In this document: piece after piece, positions 41,016 to 48,734 of the stretch
Position numbering within the stretch: position 1 is the first letter of the stretch
How the letters are laid out: each line of letters starts with the position of its first letter
Assembly (NCBI GenBank): GCA_030524765.1
Contig: JAUNGA010000009.1
Coordinates: forward strand, 1 to 48,734
Direction: 5' to 3'
Source: Bacteroidales bacterium
Lineage (GTDB): Bacteria > Bacteroidota > Bacteroidia > Bacteroidales > Muribaculaceae
DNA: 48,734 bases
The notes under the pieces: model-generated
What the model was told of the DNA's origin: nothing
Seen by the model: only the letters and a program-made list of their open reading frames with translations
Databases searched by the model: none
Translations under genes and position numbers: made by a program

Positions 41016-43708
41016 CAGTCAAAAAGTCTTTGCTGACCCGAGAACTCGTCGCGGATCTCGTCGTCGCTTTGTTCGGCCTGATCGTCGGCGGCATCGGCAT
41101 CAACGGGATCTTCGGGCAGATCATCGGGTGCATCGGGTTGTGACATGGGTTTTGGATCGAGTTCCTCGACAGTGTCGATGGCATAAGTCGTGAGTCTCTT
41201 GCCTCGTGCCTTGAACGACTTGATGCCGATAAACTCGTCGGCATCGACCGTTAGCGGCTCTCGATAGTCGTCGGGAGCGGCAAAAGTCACACGGAAGACC
41301 GCACCGTAGGCATCGCTGAGCGCAATGAGGGTCGAGCGTCCGTTGTCGGTCAGATAACGTTGTTTACGCGCCGATGGCTCGAAATGGAAACGTTTGATAT
41401 AGGGATAACCCTGGTCGGCATCGTTGAGAACGGCAGTCCATACCTTGGCAGCATCGAATTTCTCGATTCGCAGTATATTGTCATCGTAGTGGTTGGTGGC
41501 GGCGAAACCGGTGGTATAGAACTCGCCTGTACGGGTGATGACCAACACAAGATCATCGCCGGCGAATTCGCCCAGATACTCGCCACGGCCTTCGTAGTTG
41601 AGCCGCAGCACATCGGGGTCGAACCACACCTGCAGTCCGCCGAGGGTAGACAATCCGCGGCTTTTGAGCGAAAACCGCTGCACCTCGTTGCGTGTGACAA
41701 TATTGCCCATGGCCGCACGGCCCTTGGGCTTTATCTCGGCGAAATCGACATCGAACTGCAGTTTTTTGAGTCCGCGCCTGGGTTTGAGCACCACTTTCAC
41801 AACCTCAGCCTCTCCGTTGGGATTGGCCGAGAACCATACGATGCGCGAACCGGCCGGCGCCGGATCGCCCGGGATCAGATTGTACTCTTTGTCACGGGTA
41901 AGGCCGGTGATGGCACACCGTTTCATCATATAGGTGCCACCCTTGCCGAGCTGGTAGATTACGTTGTAGATCGTACGCGTATCATTGCGCTTGAACACAT
42001 TGATATATAAAACACCTTTGTCGACAAACAGTTTGTCGGCGACCTTCACAATCTTGTATTTGCCATCTTTGTAGACAATGATTATGTCGTCAATATCACT
42101 GCAGTTGCAGACAAATTCGGTGTTGTCGTCGCGTTTAAGAGCCGTACCGATAAAGCCCTCGTCGCGGTTTATATATAATTTCTCGGTTGCCTCGGCGACA
42201 GTGGCGGCCTCGATGCTGTCGAAGCTGCGCACCTGGGTGCGACGCGGGTAGGCGTGCCCGTATTTGTCTTTGAGCCGGCGATACCAGTCGATGGTAAATC
42301 CGATAATATTGTCGAGATGCTCGAGAGTCTGTGCGATGCGACCTCTTAGATTGGCGATAGCCTGCTCGGCATCGTCGACATTGAAACGCAGGATGCGTTT
42401 CATGCGAATCTCGAGCAGACGCAGGATATCGTCGTCGGTTATCTCGCGTGTGAACGATGGCAGATACCGTTCGAGCCGCAGGCGTATGTGTGCGACGGCC
42501 GCCTCAACGTCTGCGGCCTCTTCGTATTCCTTATCCTTATATATACGGTCTTCGATAAATATCTTTTCCAATGAGGCAAAGAGCAGCTGTTCGCGCAGCT
42601 CGGACAGCTCGACCTCAAGGTCGGCCCGCAAGATCTGCACAGTGCGGTCGGCACTGTGACGCAGCACATCGCTCACGCCGAGGAATGCCGGCTTGTCGCC
42701 GTCGATCACACAACAGTTCGGCGATATGCTCACCTCGCAGTCGGTAAAAGCATACAGGGCATCGATGGCCTTGTCGCTCGATGTACCCGGCAACAGATGC
42801 ACGAGTATGCGTGCCGTCTCAGCGGTGTTGTTGTCGACGCGGCGTATCTTGATCTTGCCCTTCTCGAATGCCTTAAGTATTGAGTCGATGACCGTGCCGA
42901 CCGTACGGCCGAACGGTATCTCGGTGACGGCCAGCGTGCGGTTGTCGACCTTCTCGATCTTGGCGCGGACCTTGAGCACTCCACCGCGGCGTCCGTCGTT
43001 GTAACGGGCTACATCAATGAAGCCGCCCGTCACAAAATCGGGCAGCAACGTGAACTCACGCCCCTCGAGATAGGCGATTGACGCGTCGATCAATTCATTG
43101 AAATTGTGAGGCAGAATCTTTGACGACAGGCCCACTGCAATACCCTCGGCGCCCTGAGCGAGCAGCAACGGGAATTTTGACGGCAGAGTGACCGGCTCTT
43201 TTTTGCGGCCGTCATAGCTGAGAGTCCATTCGGTGACCTTGGGATTGTATAGCGTATCCAGGGCAAACTGCGACAGACGGGCCTCGATATAACGGCCGGC
43301 GGCAGCAGAGTCGCCGGTGAGGATATTGCCCCAGTTGCCCTGTGTCTCGACGAGCAGATCTTTCTGACCGAGCTGCACCAGTGCGTCGTAGATCGACGCA
43401 TCGCCATGGGGGTGATACTGCATGGTGTTGCCGACAATGTTGGCGACCTTGTTGAAACGGCCGTCATCGAGGGTCTTCATCGAGTGCAGTATGCGTCGCT
43501 GCACCGGCTTCAGACCGTCATCGATATTCGGCACCGCACGCTCGAGAATCACATAAGATGCATAGTCGAGAAACCATGTCTGGAACATGCCGCGCAACTG
43601 ATGCTTGACCACATCGCGAGGGTCACAGTATGGTTTTGCAGGCATGTTGTCTTGGTCGCGGGGAGTATCGTCGTCAGGATTGTCGTATGTAGGATCTTGG
43701 TCGGTCAT
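41015..43708 (-). CDS. parC: DNA topoisomerase IV subunit A (ParC-type)
   Basis: An 897-residue type IIA topoisomerase subunit that cleaves and rejoins DNA with the ParE ATPase subunit to decatenate chromosomes. The catalytic Tyr140 lies in AAAGRYIEARLS. The winged-helix segment GLKPVQRRILHSMK and the quinolone-region YHPHGDASIYDAL precede it. A coiled-coil region (~380-480) and a C-terminal beta-propeller-like part follow, with a disordered acidic end. It lacks a clear GyrA box (QRRGGKG), which supports ParC over GyrA. Position 104 is Ala where E. coli GyrA and ParC carry the quinolone-contact Ser. It heads the parC, DUF3316, S41 transcript. Confidence 0.92.
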   Translation of the reverse strand: MTDQDPTYDNPDDDTPRDQDNMPAKPYCDPRDVVKHQLRGMFQTWFLDYASYVILERAVPNIDDGLKPVQRRILHSMKTLDDGRFNKVANIVGNTMQYHPHGDASIYDALVQLGQKDLLVETQGNWGNILTGDSAAAGRYIEARLSQFALDTLYNPKVTEWTLSYDGRKKEPVTLPSKFPLLLAQGAEGIAVGLSSKILPHNFNELIDASIAYLEGREFTLLPDFVTGGFIDVARYNDGRRGGVLKVRAKIEKVDNRTLAVTEIPFGRTVGTVIDSILKAFEKGKIKIRRVDNNTAETARILVHLLPGTSSDKAIDALYAFTDCEVSISPNCCVIDGDKPAFLGVSDVLRHSADRTVQILRADLEVELSELREQLLFASLEKIFIEDRIYKDKEYEEAADVEAAVAHIRLRLERYLPSFTREITDDDILRLLEIRMKRILRFNVDDAEQAIANLRGRIAQTLEHLDNIIGFTIDWYRRLKDKYGHAYPRRTQVRSFDSIEAATVAEATEKLYINRDEGFIGTALKRDDNTEFVCNCSDIDDIIIVYKDGKYKIVKVADKLFVDKGVLYINVFKRNDTRTIYNVIYQLGKGGTYMMKRCAITGLTRDKEYNLIPGDPAPAGSRIVWFSANPNGEAEVVKVVLKPRRGLKKLQFDVDFAEIKPKGRAAMGNIVTRNEVQRFSLKSRGLSTLGGLQVWFDPDVLRLNYEGRGEYLGEFAGDDLVLVITRTGEFYTTGFAATNHYDDNILRIEKFDAAKVWTAVLNDADQGYPYIKRFHFEPSARKQRYLTDNGRSTLIALSDAYGAVFRVTFAAPDDYREPLTVDADEFIGIKSFKARGKRLTTYAIDTVEELDPKPMSQPDAPDDLPEDPVDADAADDQAEQSDDEIRDEFSGQQRLFD

Positions 43709-43734
43709 CTGAGGGTATTTTTAAGGCATATCTG

Positions 43735-43764
43735 CAAAGATAAGCATTTTTTTACAAAAACAGA
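43735..43764 (-). promoter_or_regulatory. Promoter for the parC operon
   Basis: TATCTTTG (43735-43742, minus strand) fits the -7 consensus. TCTG (43761-43764), 18 bases upstream, is a degenerate -33 element. The leader before the ATG at 43708 would be about 23 nt. Confidence 0.55.
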
Positions 43765-43782
43765 GGCGTACAAGTCAAAAAA

Positions 43783-43810
43783 ACCGCCCTGCACAAGCGT
43801 GCAGGGCGGT
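43783..43810 (-). terminator. Strong terminator after susD
   Basis: A perfect 12-bp GC-rich stem (43783-43794 with 43799-43810) has a 4-nt loop and, on the minus strand, is followed by seven T residues. It lies 27 bases after the susD stop, separating the susCD and parC transcripts. Confidence 0.9.
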
Positions 43811-43837
43811 CATTTAGTCTATCAGACTCCAGACTGA

Positions 43838-45541
43838 TTACCAGCCGGGGTTCTGCTTGATAGCCGAATTGATCGAGATCTGATTAGAGGGGATGGGGAA
43901 GAAGTACTGGCGCTCGTTGAACTCGCGGCTCTGGCCGTAAGAACAGTCGAGGTATTCGCCGAGCACTGCCTCGGGAGCAGCGGGAGCCATGCTGATATTG
44001 GCGCCCTGTATGATCTTGGGATACTTGTGAGTGTCGAGGTGATCGAGCATATGCCAGCGCACGAGGTCCCAGTAGCGGATGTCGTCGTCCATCATGAGCT
44101 CGCAGCGACGGCAGCGACGGATCTCCCAGATAAGGCTTGACACGTTCACGTCGTTGGCGGGGTCATTGAGGCTGTTGAGATGAGCGATTGTACATTTGCT
44201 CAGATCGATCTTGGCACGTTTCCACAGCGGAGCCATGTAGTTGGTCAGGTCGGTGTCGGTGATTGTGCCGAGCTCGGCCTTGGCCTCGAGGATAGCGAGG
44301 TAGAGACGGGCGCCCCAGAAGAGGGGAGCACATGTCCACGAACGGTTGGCTGTTGTGGCGTCAGAGTTGGGCACAGTCCAGTTGTCATACTTGGCTACGC
44401 CATAACCTGTCATCGACCACATGGGAGCGGTGTTGGGACCGGCCCATGACATGCCGGGATAAAGCAGGTTGGGATAAGTGGTCATGGCCAGACGCTGGTC
44501 GCGCACGTCGAGCAGATTCTGGATCGAGATCGACTTGCCGTCGGCGGCGAGGACACCCTTGTCGGTGGCATTGCTCGAGAGCTCGCCAGTGAGCAGCAGG
44601 AAGCTGTCGAATGCGTCGCGGGTGATACCGGCGATGCCGTCAGATGCGCAGCTGTAATCGAGAGTCGAGTGCATGAGCACGCTTTCCTCATAAGCCTTCA
44701 TGAAGATAACCTCAGAGTTGTTGGTCAGACCGTCATAACCGCCACCTGCCGTACGGAACGACTTATAAAGGCTGGTATAGTCGTCGCATACAGGATACGA
44801 TTTGGCGATAGGCTCGGCAGCATTTACGACCTCGGTGAAGAATTTGGTCGCACGAGCGTTGTCTTTCTGATGATATTTGGCATATGAGCCCTCATACAGA
44901 CAGATCTCGGCCTTGACGGCACGGGCCATGTCTTTTGAGAAAACGGTTTTGCCTGACTGTGCGCTGATGTGAGCGACAGCATAGTCAAGATCCTCGAGCA
45001 CGAAGTCCATGACCTCGTTGCGGGGAGTACGGGCCATATAGAGCTCATCGTGCATAGCGGGGTCGAGCACCTCTTTAATCAGGGGCACGTCGCCATAGCG
45101 CTTTACGAGGGTAAAGTAGTTGCGTGCACGGTGCAGACGGGCCTGAGCTATAAAGTTCTCGGCCTCGGCACCTGTAATCGTACCGCCCTCGACACCTGCT
45201 ATGATAAGGCAGGCGCGGCGGATTTCGGTATAGGGAGCGGTATAGTTTGTCGAAGTGGCCGGAACGCTGAGGTTAAGCCAGTTGGCAAACGATGTACGGC
45301 CGCACTGGTCGTCGGTAGTCCACTTGAAGTAGAAGTCACCCGAACCCGTGCCATTGCCATAGCCCAGAAAATCCTGATAGAAATAGTTCACCTGGTTCTG
45401 AACGTTCTCGGGGTTACTCCAGAACTCAGAGTTTACGGTCTGCTGCGACAACGGATAGCGGTTGTCGTTGAGAAAGTCCTCGCAACCGGTCAGAGACGCA
45501 CCGACGAGAGCGACCGCAGTGATTATAAGTGATTTTTTCAT
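43838..45541 (-). CDS. RagB/SusD family nutrient-uptake outer-membrane lipoprotein
   Basis: A 567-residue surface lipoprotein that forms the lid of a SusCD nutrient importer. The lipoprotein signal MKKSLIITAVALVGASLTGC places the lipidated Cys at 20. SusD-family features are CEDFLNDNRYPLSQQT after the lipobox, the helical TPR-like LHRARNYFTLVKRYGDVPL segment and the C-terminal WEIRRCRRCELMMDDDIRYWDLVRW, followed by FPIPSNQISINSAIKQNPGW. The transported ligand is unknown; no glycoside hydrolase or sulfatase gene is next to it in this window. The susC gene lies 20 bases upstream and a strong terminator follows. Confidence 0.95.
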   Translation of the reverse strand: MKKSLIITAVALVGASLTGCEDFLNDNRYPLSQQTVNSEFWSNPENVQNQVNYFYQDFLGYGNGTGSGDFYFKWTTDDQCGRTSFANWLNLSVPATSTNYTAPYTEIRRACLIIAGVEGGTITGAEAENFIAQARLHRARNYFTLVKRYGDVPLIKEVLDPAMHDELYMARTPRNEVMDFVLEDLDYAVAHISAQSGKTVFSKDMARAVKAEICLYEGSYAKYHQKDNARATKFFTEVVNAAEPIAKSYPVCDDYTSLYKSFRTAGGGYDGLTNNSEVIFMKAYEESVLMHSTLDYSCASDGIAGITRDAFDSFLLLTGELSSNATDKGVLAADGKSISIQNLLDVRDQRLAMTTYPNLLYPGMSWAGPNTAPMWSMTGYGVAKYDNWTVPNSDATTANRSWTCAPLFWGARLYLAILEAKAELGTITDTDLTNYMAPLWKRAKIDLSKCTIAHLNSLNDPANDVNVSSLIWEIRRCRRCELMMDDDIRYWDLVRWHMLDHLDTHKYPKIIQGANISMAPAAPEAVLGEYLDCSYGQSREFNERQYFFPIPSNQISINSAIKQNPGW

Positions 45542-45561
45542 TGATGTCTATGTTTAAGAGA

Positions 45562-48500
45562 TTAGAAAGTAACCTGAACACCGAACGAGAACACGCGCTG
45601 CATAGGCACTGTGCGGCCGAATGTACCGTTGCCGCTGTCGGCACCCTGTACGCTTGAGCCAGCCGAAGTGGTCATCTCGGGATCGAGCTGATACTTGCCG
45701 GCGCCATTGTGCAGGAAGCATACATTGTCGGCCGAGAAGTAAACGCGGGCGCGCTGGATGAGGGCCTTCTTGGTGATGTACGAGGGCAGAGTGTAGCCGA
45801 AGGTGATGTTTTTGAGACGCAGATAAGCGAGGCTTGTCAGGTAGCGGCTCTGGGGATAGAAGTTGTACTGACCGCGGCCGATATTGCCGATGCGGCCGGT
45901 GTCGCCACCATTAGAGTACATGCGGGGATAGGTGTAATCCTGGTTGATGTCGGCGCTGATCACGCGGCCATCGGCATCAAAGGTAACCTTGTTGTAGCTG
46001 AGCTGGTTGGTGAATGTACCGTAAGCCGACTGAGCCATAGGAACGATTGTCGAACCGGTAGCCCACATGTCGCGCTTGCCGACACCCTGGAAGAAGAGGT
46101 CGAGATCGAAGCCTTTCCATGCGCCGCCCAGGTGGAACGAGTACTCGTAGCGGGGCAGAGCGTTACCGATCACCTTGAGGTCACCGTGGTTGCGCAGAGT
46201 GCCGATAGAGATGGGATTGCCATCCTCGTCTTTCATGTTGGGGTCACCGCTGTTGATGACACCGTCACCGTTGAGGTCGACAAACTTGACGTCGCCGGGG
46301 CCGTAAGAGAAGTCGCCCGACTCGAGAGCCGACTGATCGGCGATGCCTGGAGCATAGTTGTATTTGCCGGCGGCAGCATCCCATACGAAGTCGTCGGTAG
46401 TGAAGTAGCGGTCGGTCTCGAAGCCCCAGATGTCGCCATAATATGTGTCGGGGGTGAAGAGAGCCGCACTTACGCTCGATGCGTTGCGCGAGGGATCAAA
46501 CGAGTAGATGATACCGGTGTCGTTGCGCCACTTGGTAATTTTGGTGCGAGAATCGCCGATATTGAATGTAGCATAGACATCGGCCTCGCCGAAGCTGTGA
46601 TTCCAGTTGAGCGAGAGTTCCCAGCCACGTGTGCGCAGCTCGCCGCTGTTAGAGATCGGGGCACTGGTGCCGAGGACGCCGGGCAGATCGCCGCTGAGGC
46701 CCATCATGTCCTTGGTGTCGCGCTGGAACCAGTCGAAGCTCAGGTTGAGCGAGTTGTTGAGGAATCCGAGATCAAGACCTACGTCGGTGGTGACGATGCG
46801 CTCCCAGGTCAGTGAGCTTGATACGATGGTCGGCATCGAGAATTCGGTAATCTTCTGGTTACCGGTCAGCCAGTAAACACTGCCTGAAGAGACCTGACCG
46901 ACGGTCGAGAGGAACATGTTGTTGCCGACTGCCTCGTTGCCGATATGGCCGTAAGAAGCGCGGAGTTTACCGTTGCTCCACCATGTCTGCAGAGGTTTGA
47001 AGTAGTTCTCTTCAGAGAAACGATAGCCGATAGAACCCGAGGGGAAGAATGCCCACTGGTCGTTGGCGGGGAAGCGGCTCGAACCGTCGTAGCGGCCGTT
47101 GAACTCCAACAGGTAAATACCGTTGTAGTCATAGTTGATACGGCCGAAGAAACCGGTGGTAGCACGGTGTGTGTGCGAGCCGTTGACCGAATATGTCGAG
47201 CTGTTGGTAAGATTGATGTTGGGCAGGCTGTAGTCGACGAGGCCGTTGCGCTGTGCATAGAAGTAGCGGTAGGTCTCCTGCTCTGCAGTCCAGCCGAGCA
47301 TCACCTTGAGGTTGTGTGCCTGAGCGAATGTCTTGGCATATGTACCGAAGACGTTGGCTGTCCACATGGCATCGCGCGAATTGCTCTGAGCGGCATATGT
47401 GGCGCTCTGTGCGTAGTTGGTCCATGTGGCGGGGCTTGCCTTACCTGATGTCCACTGCGAATACATGGTGAAGGGGACGCGGGCATCGTCGCTGTTCATG
47501 TCGCGCAGATTGTAGGTAAAGTCGGCCTGAAGAGTGAGACCGGGCATCAGATCGGCGATCATGTAGGCCTGCATACGGGTCTGGGCTGTAGAAGTCTTGC
47601 CATTGTAGCCGTTGAGGCGGTAGGTGATCTCATTGCGGAAGCCCATAGGCTCGCCCTCATCATTGATGATATAGCCATAATTCTCAAACTGTGCAGGGAA
47701 ACGCCATACATACTGATAAGCGGCACGACCCGATGCGTGGGGCGCGGTATAATCGCGCTGCGAGAAGTTGAAGCGGGCACCGGCCTTGAGGAATTTGAAT
47801 ATCTGGGTCTCGACCGATGCGTTGGCCATATAGCGGCGCATCTTGTCGGGGTTGTAGCGCCAGAGGCCCTCGCGATCGTCATAGCCGAACGATACGCGAT
47901 AGTTGGTCTTGCCGCTGCGGCCCTCGAGGCTCACGTTGTGCTTCTGAGAGAATGCGGGCGAGAACAGGGTCTTGCGTACATCCCAGTCGGCATAAGAGAG
48001 CCACTCGTTTGATTTGAAGGGTGCGCTGTAGTCCCAGCCGGCGAGACCGGCAGGCATCGTGCGGTTGTCGGGATTGGGGCAGTAGTAGTCACCTACATTA
48101 TCCCAGCTCTGGAAAGGATGCAGCTCGACGAGCGAGGTGTACTGTTTGCCGCCATGCTGCTGCTGCCATGCCTGAGCGAAGGGCAGAAGCTCAGAGTAAT
48201 ACATACCGAAGATCTCCTCATCGCGTCCGGGACGGCTGTCGTCCATGGCAACGAGCAGGTTGTTTACAGTAGTATTGTACTCGGGGAGCACTGTTGCGGT
48301 GCCCCAGCCGAAGTTGTTGTTATAGCTGATCGACACACGGTCTTCGGTGTTGGCCTGCTTGGTGGTGATAAGGATCACACCGAAGGCTGCACGGCTACCG
48401 TAGATCGCCGACGACGATGCATCCTTGAGCACAGAGATAGCCTCGATATCGTCGGGGTTGAGGAACGACATGTCGTCGACAGGCACACCGTCGACAACAA

Positions 48501-48734
48501 TAAGAGGTGCAGAGGTGTGGCTGTTTGACAGCGTACCTGTACCACGTATATTAATTGTGGGGTTGGCCGAGATATCACCGTTGGCCGAGGTGATAGTCAG
48601 GCCGGGCACGGCGCCCTGCAGGGCCTTGGCCACGTCGGTGACGGGACGGCTGTCCATAGCGCGAGCCACATCTACTGTGGCAACAGCGCCGGTCAGGTTG
48701 GCTTTTTTCTGCGAGCCGTAGCCGATAGCAACAA
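45562..48734 (-). CDS. SusC/RagA family TonB-dependent outer-membrane transporter, 5'-truncated
   Basis: The visible 1057 residues cover most of a SusC-like transporter. The frame is open to the window edge, where VAIGYGSQKKANLTGAVATV marks the region just before the plug domain; the signal peptide and carboxypeptidase-like domain lie beyond. The plug includes ALQGAVPGLTITSANGDISA, APLIVVDGVPVDDMSF and VLKDASSSAIYGSRAAFGVI. The 22-strand barrel follows and ends with VFSFGVQVTF, which has the terminal Phe of outer-membrane proteins. An EF-hand-like loop DLNGDGVINSGDP near the C-terminal third may bind calcium. The ATG at 48669 is internal, not the start. Confidence 0.96.
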   Translation of the reverse strand, partial: VAIGYGSQKKANLTGAVATVDVARAMDSRPVTDVAKALQGAVPGLTITSANGDISANPTINIRGTGTLSNSHTSAPLIVVDGVPVDDMSFLNPDDIEAISVLKDASSSAIYGSRAAFGVILITTKQANTEDRVSISYNNNFGWGTATVLPEYNTTVNNLLVAMDDSRPGRDEEIFGMYYSELLPFAQAWQQQHGGKQYTSLVELHPFQSWDNVGDYYCPNPDNRTMPAGLAGWDYSAPFKSNEWLSYADWDVRKTLFSPAFSQKHNVSLEGRSGKTNYRVSFGYDDREGLWRYNPDKMRRYMANASVETQIFKFLKAGARFNFSQRDYTAPHASGRAAYQYVWRFPAQFENYGYIINDEGEPMGFRNEITYRLNGYNGKTSTAQTRMQAYMIADLMPGLTLQADFTYNLRDMNSDDARVPFTMYSQWTSGKASPATWTNYAQSATYAAQSNSRDAMWTANVFGTYAKTFAQAHNLKVMLGWTAEQETYRYFYAQRNGLVDYSLPNINLTNSSTYSVNGSHTHRATTGFFGRINYDYNGIYLLEFNGRYDGSSRFPANDQWAFFPSGSIGYRFSEENYFKPLQTWWSNGKLRASYGHIGNEAVGNNMFLSTVGQVSSGSVYWLTGNQKITEFSMPTIVSSSLTWERIVTTDVGLDLGFLNNSLNLSFDWFQRDTKDMMGLSGDLPGVLGTSAPISNSGELRTRGWELSLNWNHSFGEADVYATFNIGDSRTKITKWRNDTGIIYSFDPSRNASSVSAALFTPDTYYGDIWGFETDRYFTTDDFVWDAAAGKYNYAPGIADQSALESGDFSYGPGDVKFVDLNGDGVINSGDPNMKDEDGNPISIGTLRNHGDLKVIGNALPRYEYSFHLGGAWKGFDLDLFFQGVGKRDMWATGSTIVPMAQSAYGTFTNQLSYNKVTFDADGRVISADINQDYTYPRMYSNGGDTGRIGNIGRGQYNFYPQSRYLTSLAYLRLKNITFGYTLPSYITKKALIQRARVYFSADNVCFLHNGAGKYQLDPEMTTSAGSSVQGADSGNGTFGRTVPMQRVFSFGVQVTF

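Noticed and set aside
45709..46815. 368-residue plus-strand open frame inside susC
   Set aside because: It is antisense to a well-supported SusC coding region and shows no recognisable domain. Long antisense frames are expected in this GC-rich, strongly codon-biased DNA.

Overview
The window is a Bacteroidales chromosome segment and fits the family Muribaculaceae best (inference). The order is supported by a RagB/SusD and SusC/RagA pair, the type IX secretion protein SprA beside ruvA, DUF3316 and pRiA4b ORF-3 proteins, near absence of Shine-Dalgarno sites, and several promoters with the Bacteroidetes -7 box TAnnTTTG. Base composition is GC-rich for the order, which favours Muribaculaceae over Bacteroides. 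No tRNA, rRNA, CRISPR array, integrase or transposase was seen.

Layout. 1-4066 (+): a 5'-truncated pseudouridine synthase with a Q/G/R-rich N-terminus, asnS, a SxxK serine hydrolase and a VanZ-like membrane protein. 4070-7854: a TlpA-type thioredoxin (-) diverges from a frameshifted acyl-CoA synthetase (+), followed by a BadF-type sugar kinase (-). 7965-12493 (+): tsaB, a YrdC/Sua5 protein, a polyprenyl sugar-phosphate transferase and a CLC channel with CBS domains, all tightly packed. 12566-18677: a secreted Cys-rich Spy-like protein (-), then DUF488, type II NADH dehydrogenase, a GNAT acetyltransferase and a short UvrA paralogue (+). 18702-22479 (-): radA, a SpoU/TrmH methyltransferase, bioB and a pRiA4b ORF-3 protein. 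22677-29113 (+): one long probable operon yicC, legG/neuC-like, legF/neuA-like, ptmE-like, obg, prmC, recX. 29284-37381 (+): ruvA and the giant sprA. 37382-39021: an AT-rich interval with a small membrane protein and a 129-bp inverted-repeat structure, then a 7TM-AraC regulator (-). 39134-43708 (-): an S41 lipoprotein peptidase, a DUF3316 protein and parC. 43838-48734 (-): susD and a 5'-truncated susC.

How the genes work together. Much of the window is housekeeping: tRNA charging and t6A synthesis, recombination and repair (RadA, RecX, RuvA, UvrA paralogue), ribosome and translation factors (Obg, PrmC) and topoisomerase IV. Envelope functions are interleaved: SprA for type IX secretion, SusCD for glycan uptake, a sugar transferase for capsule or exopolysaccharide initiation, and a three-gene block that looks like part of a legionaminic-type nonulosonic acid pathway.

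The strongest non-routine signals are: the nonulosonate block inside a housekeeping operon; a pair of related intergenic palindromic elements (6873-6921 and 29152-29240); the AT-rich inverted-repeat structure at 37681-37809 next to a 59-residue membrane protein; a one-base frameshift in the acyl-CoA synthetase; and a UvrA paralogue that appears to lack the UvrB-binding domain. I did not find a clear, wholly new defence or mobile system.
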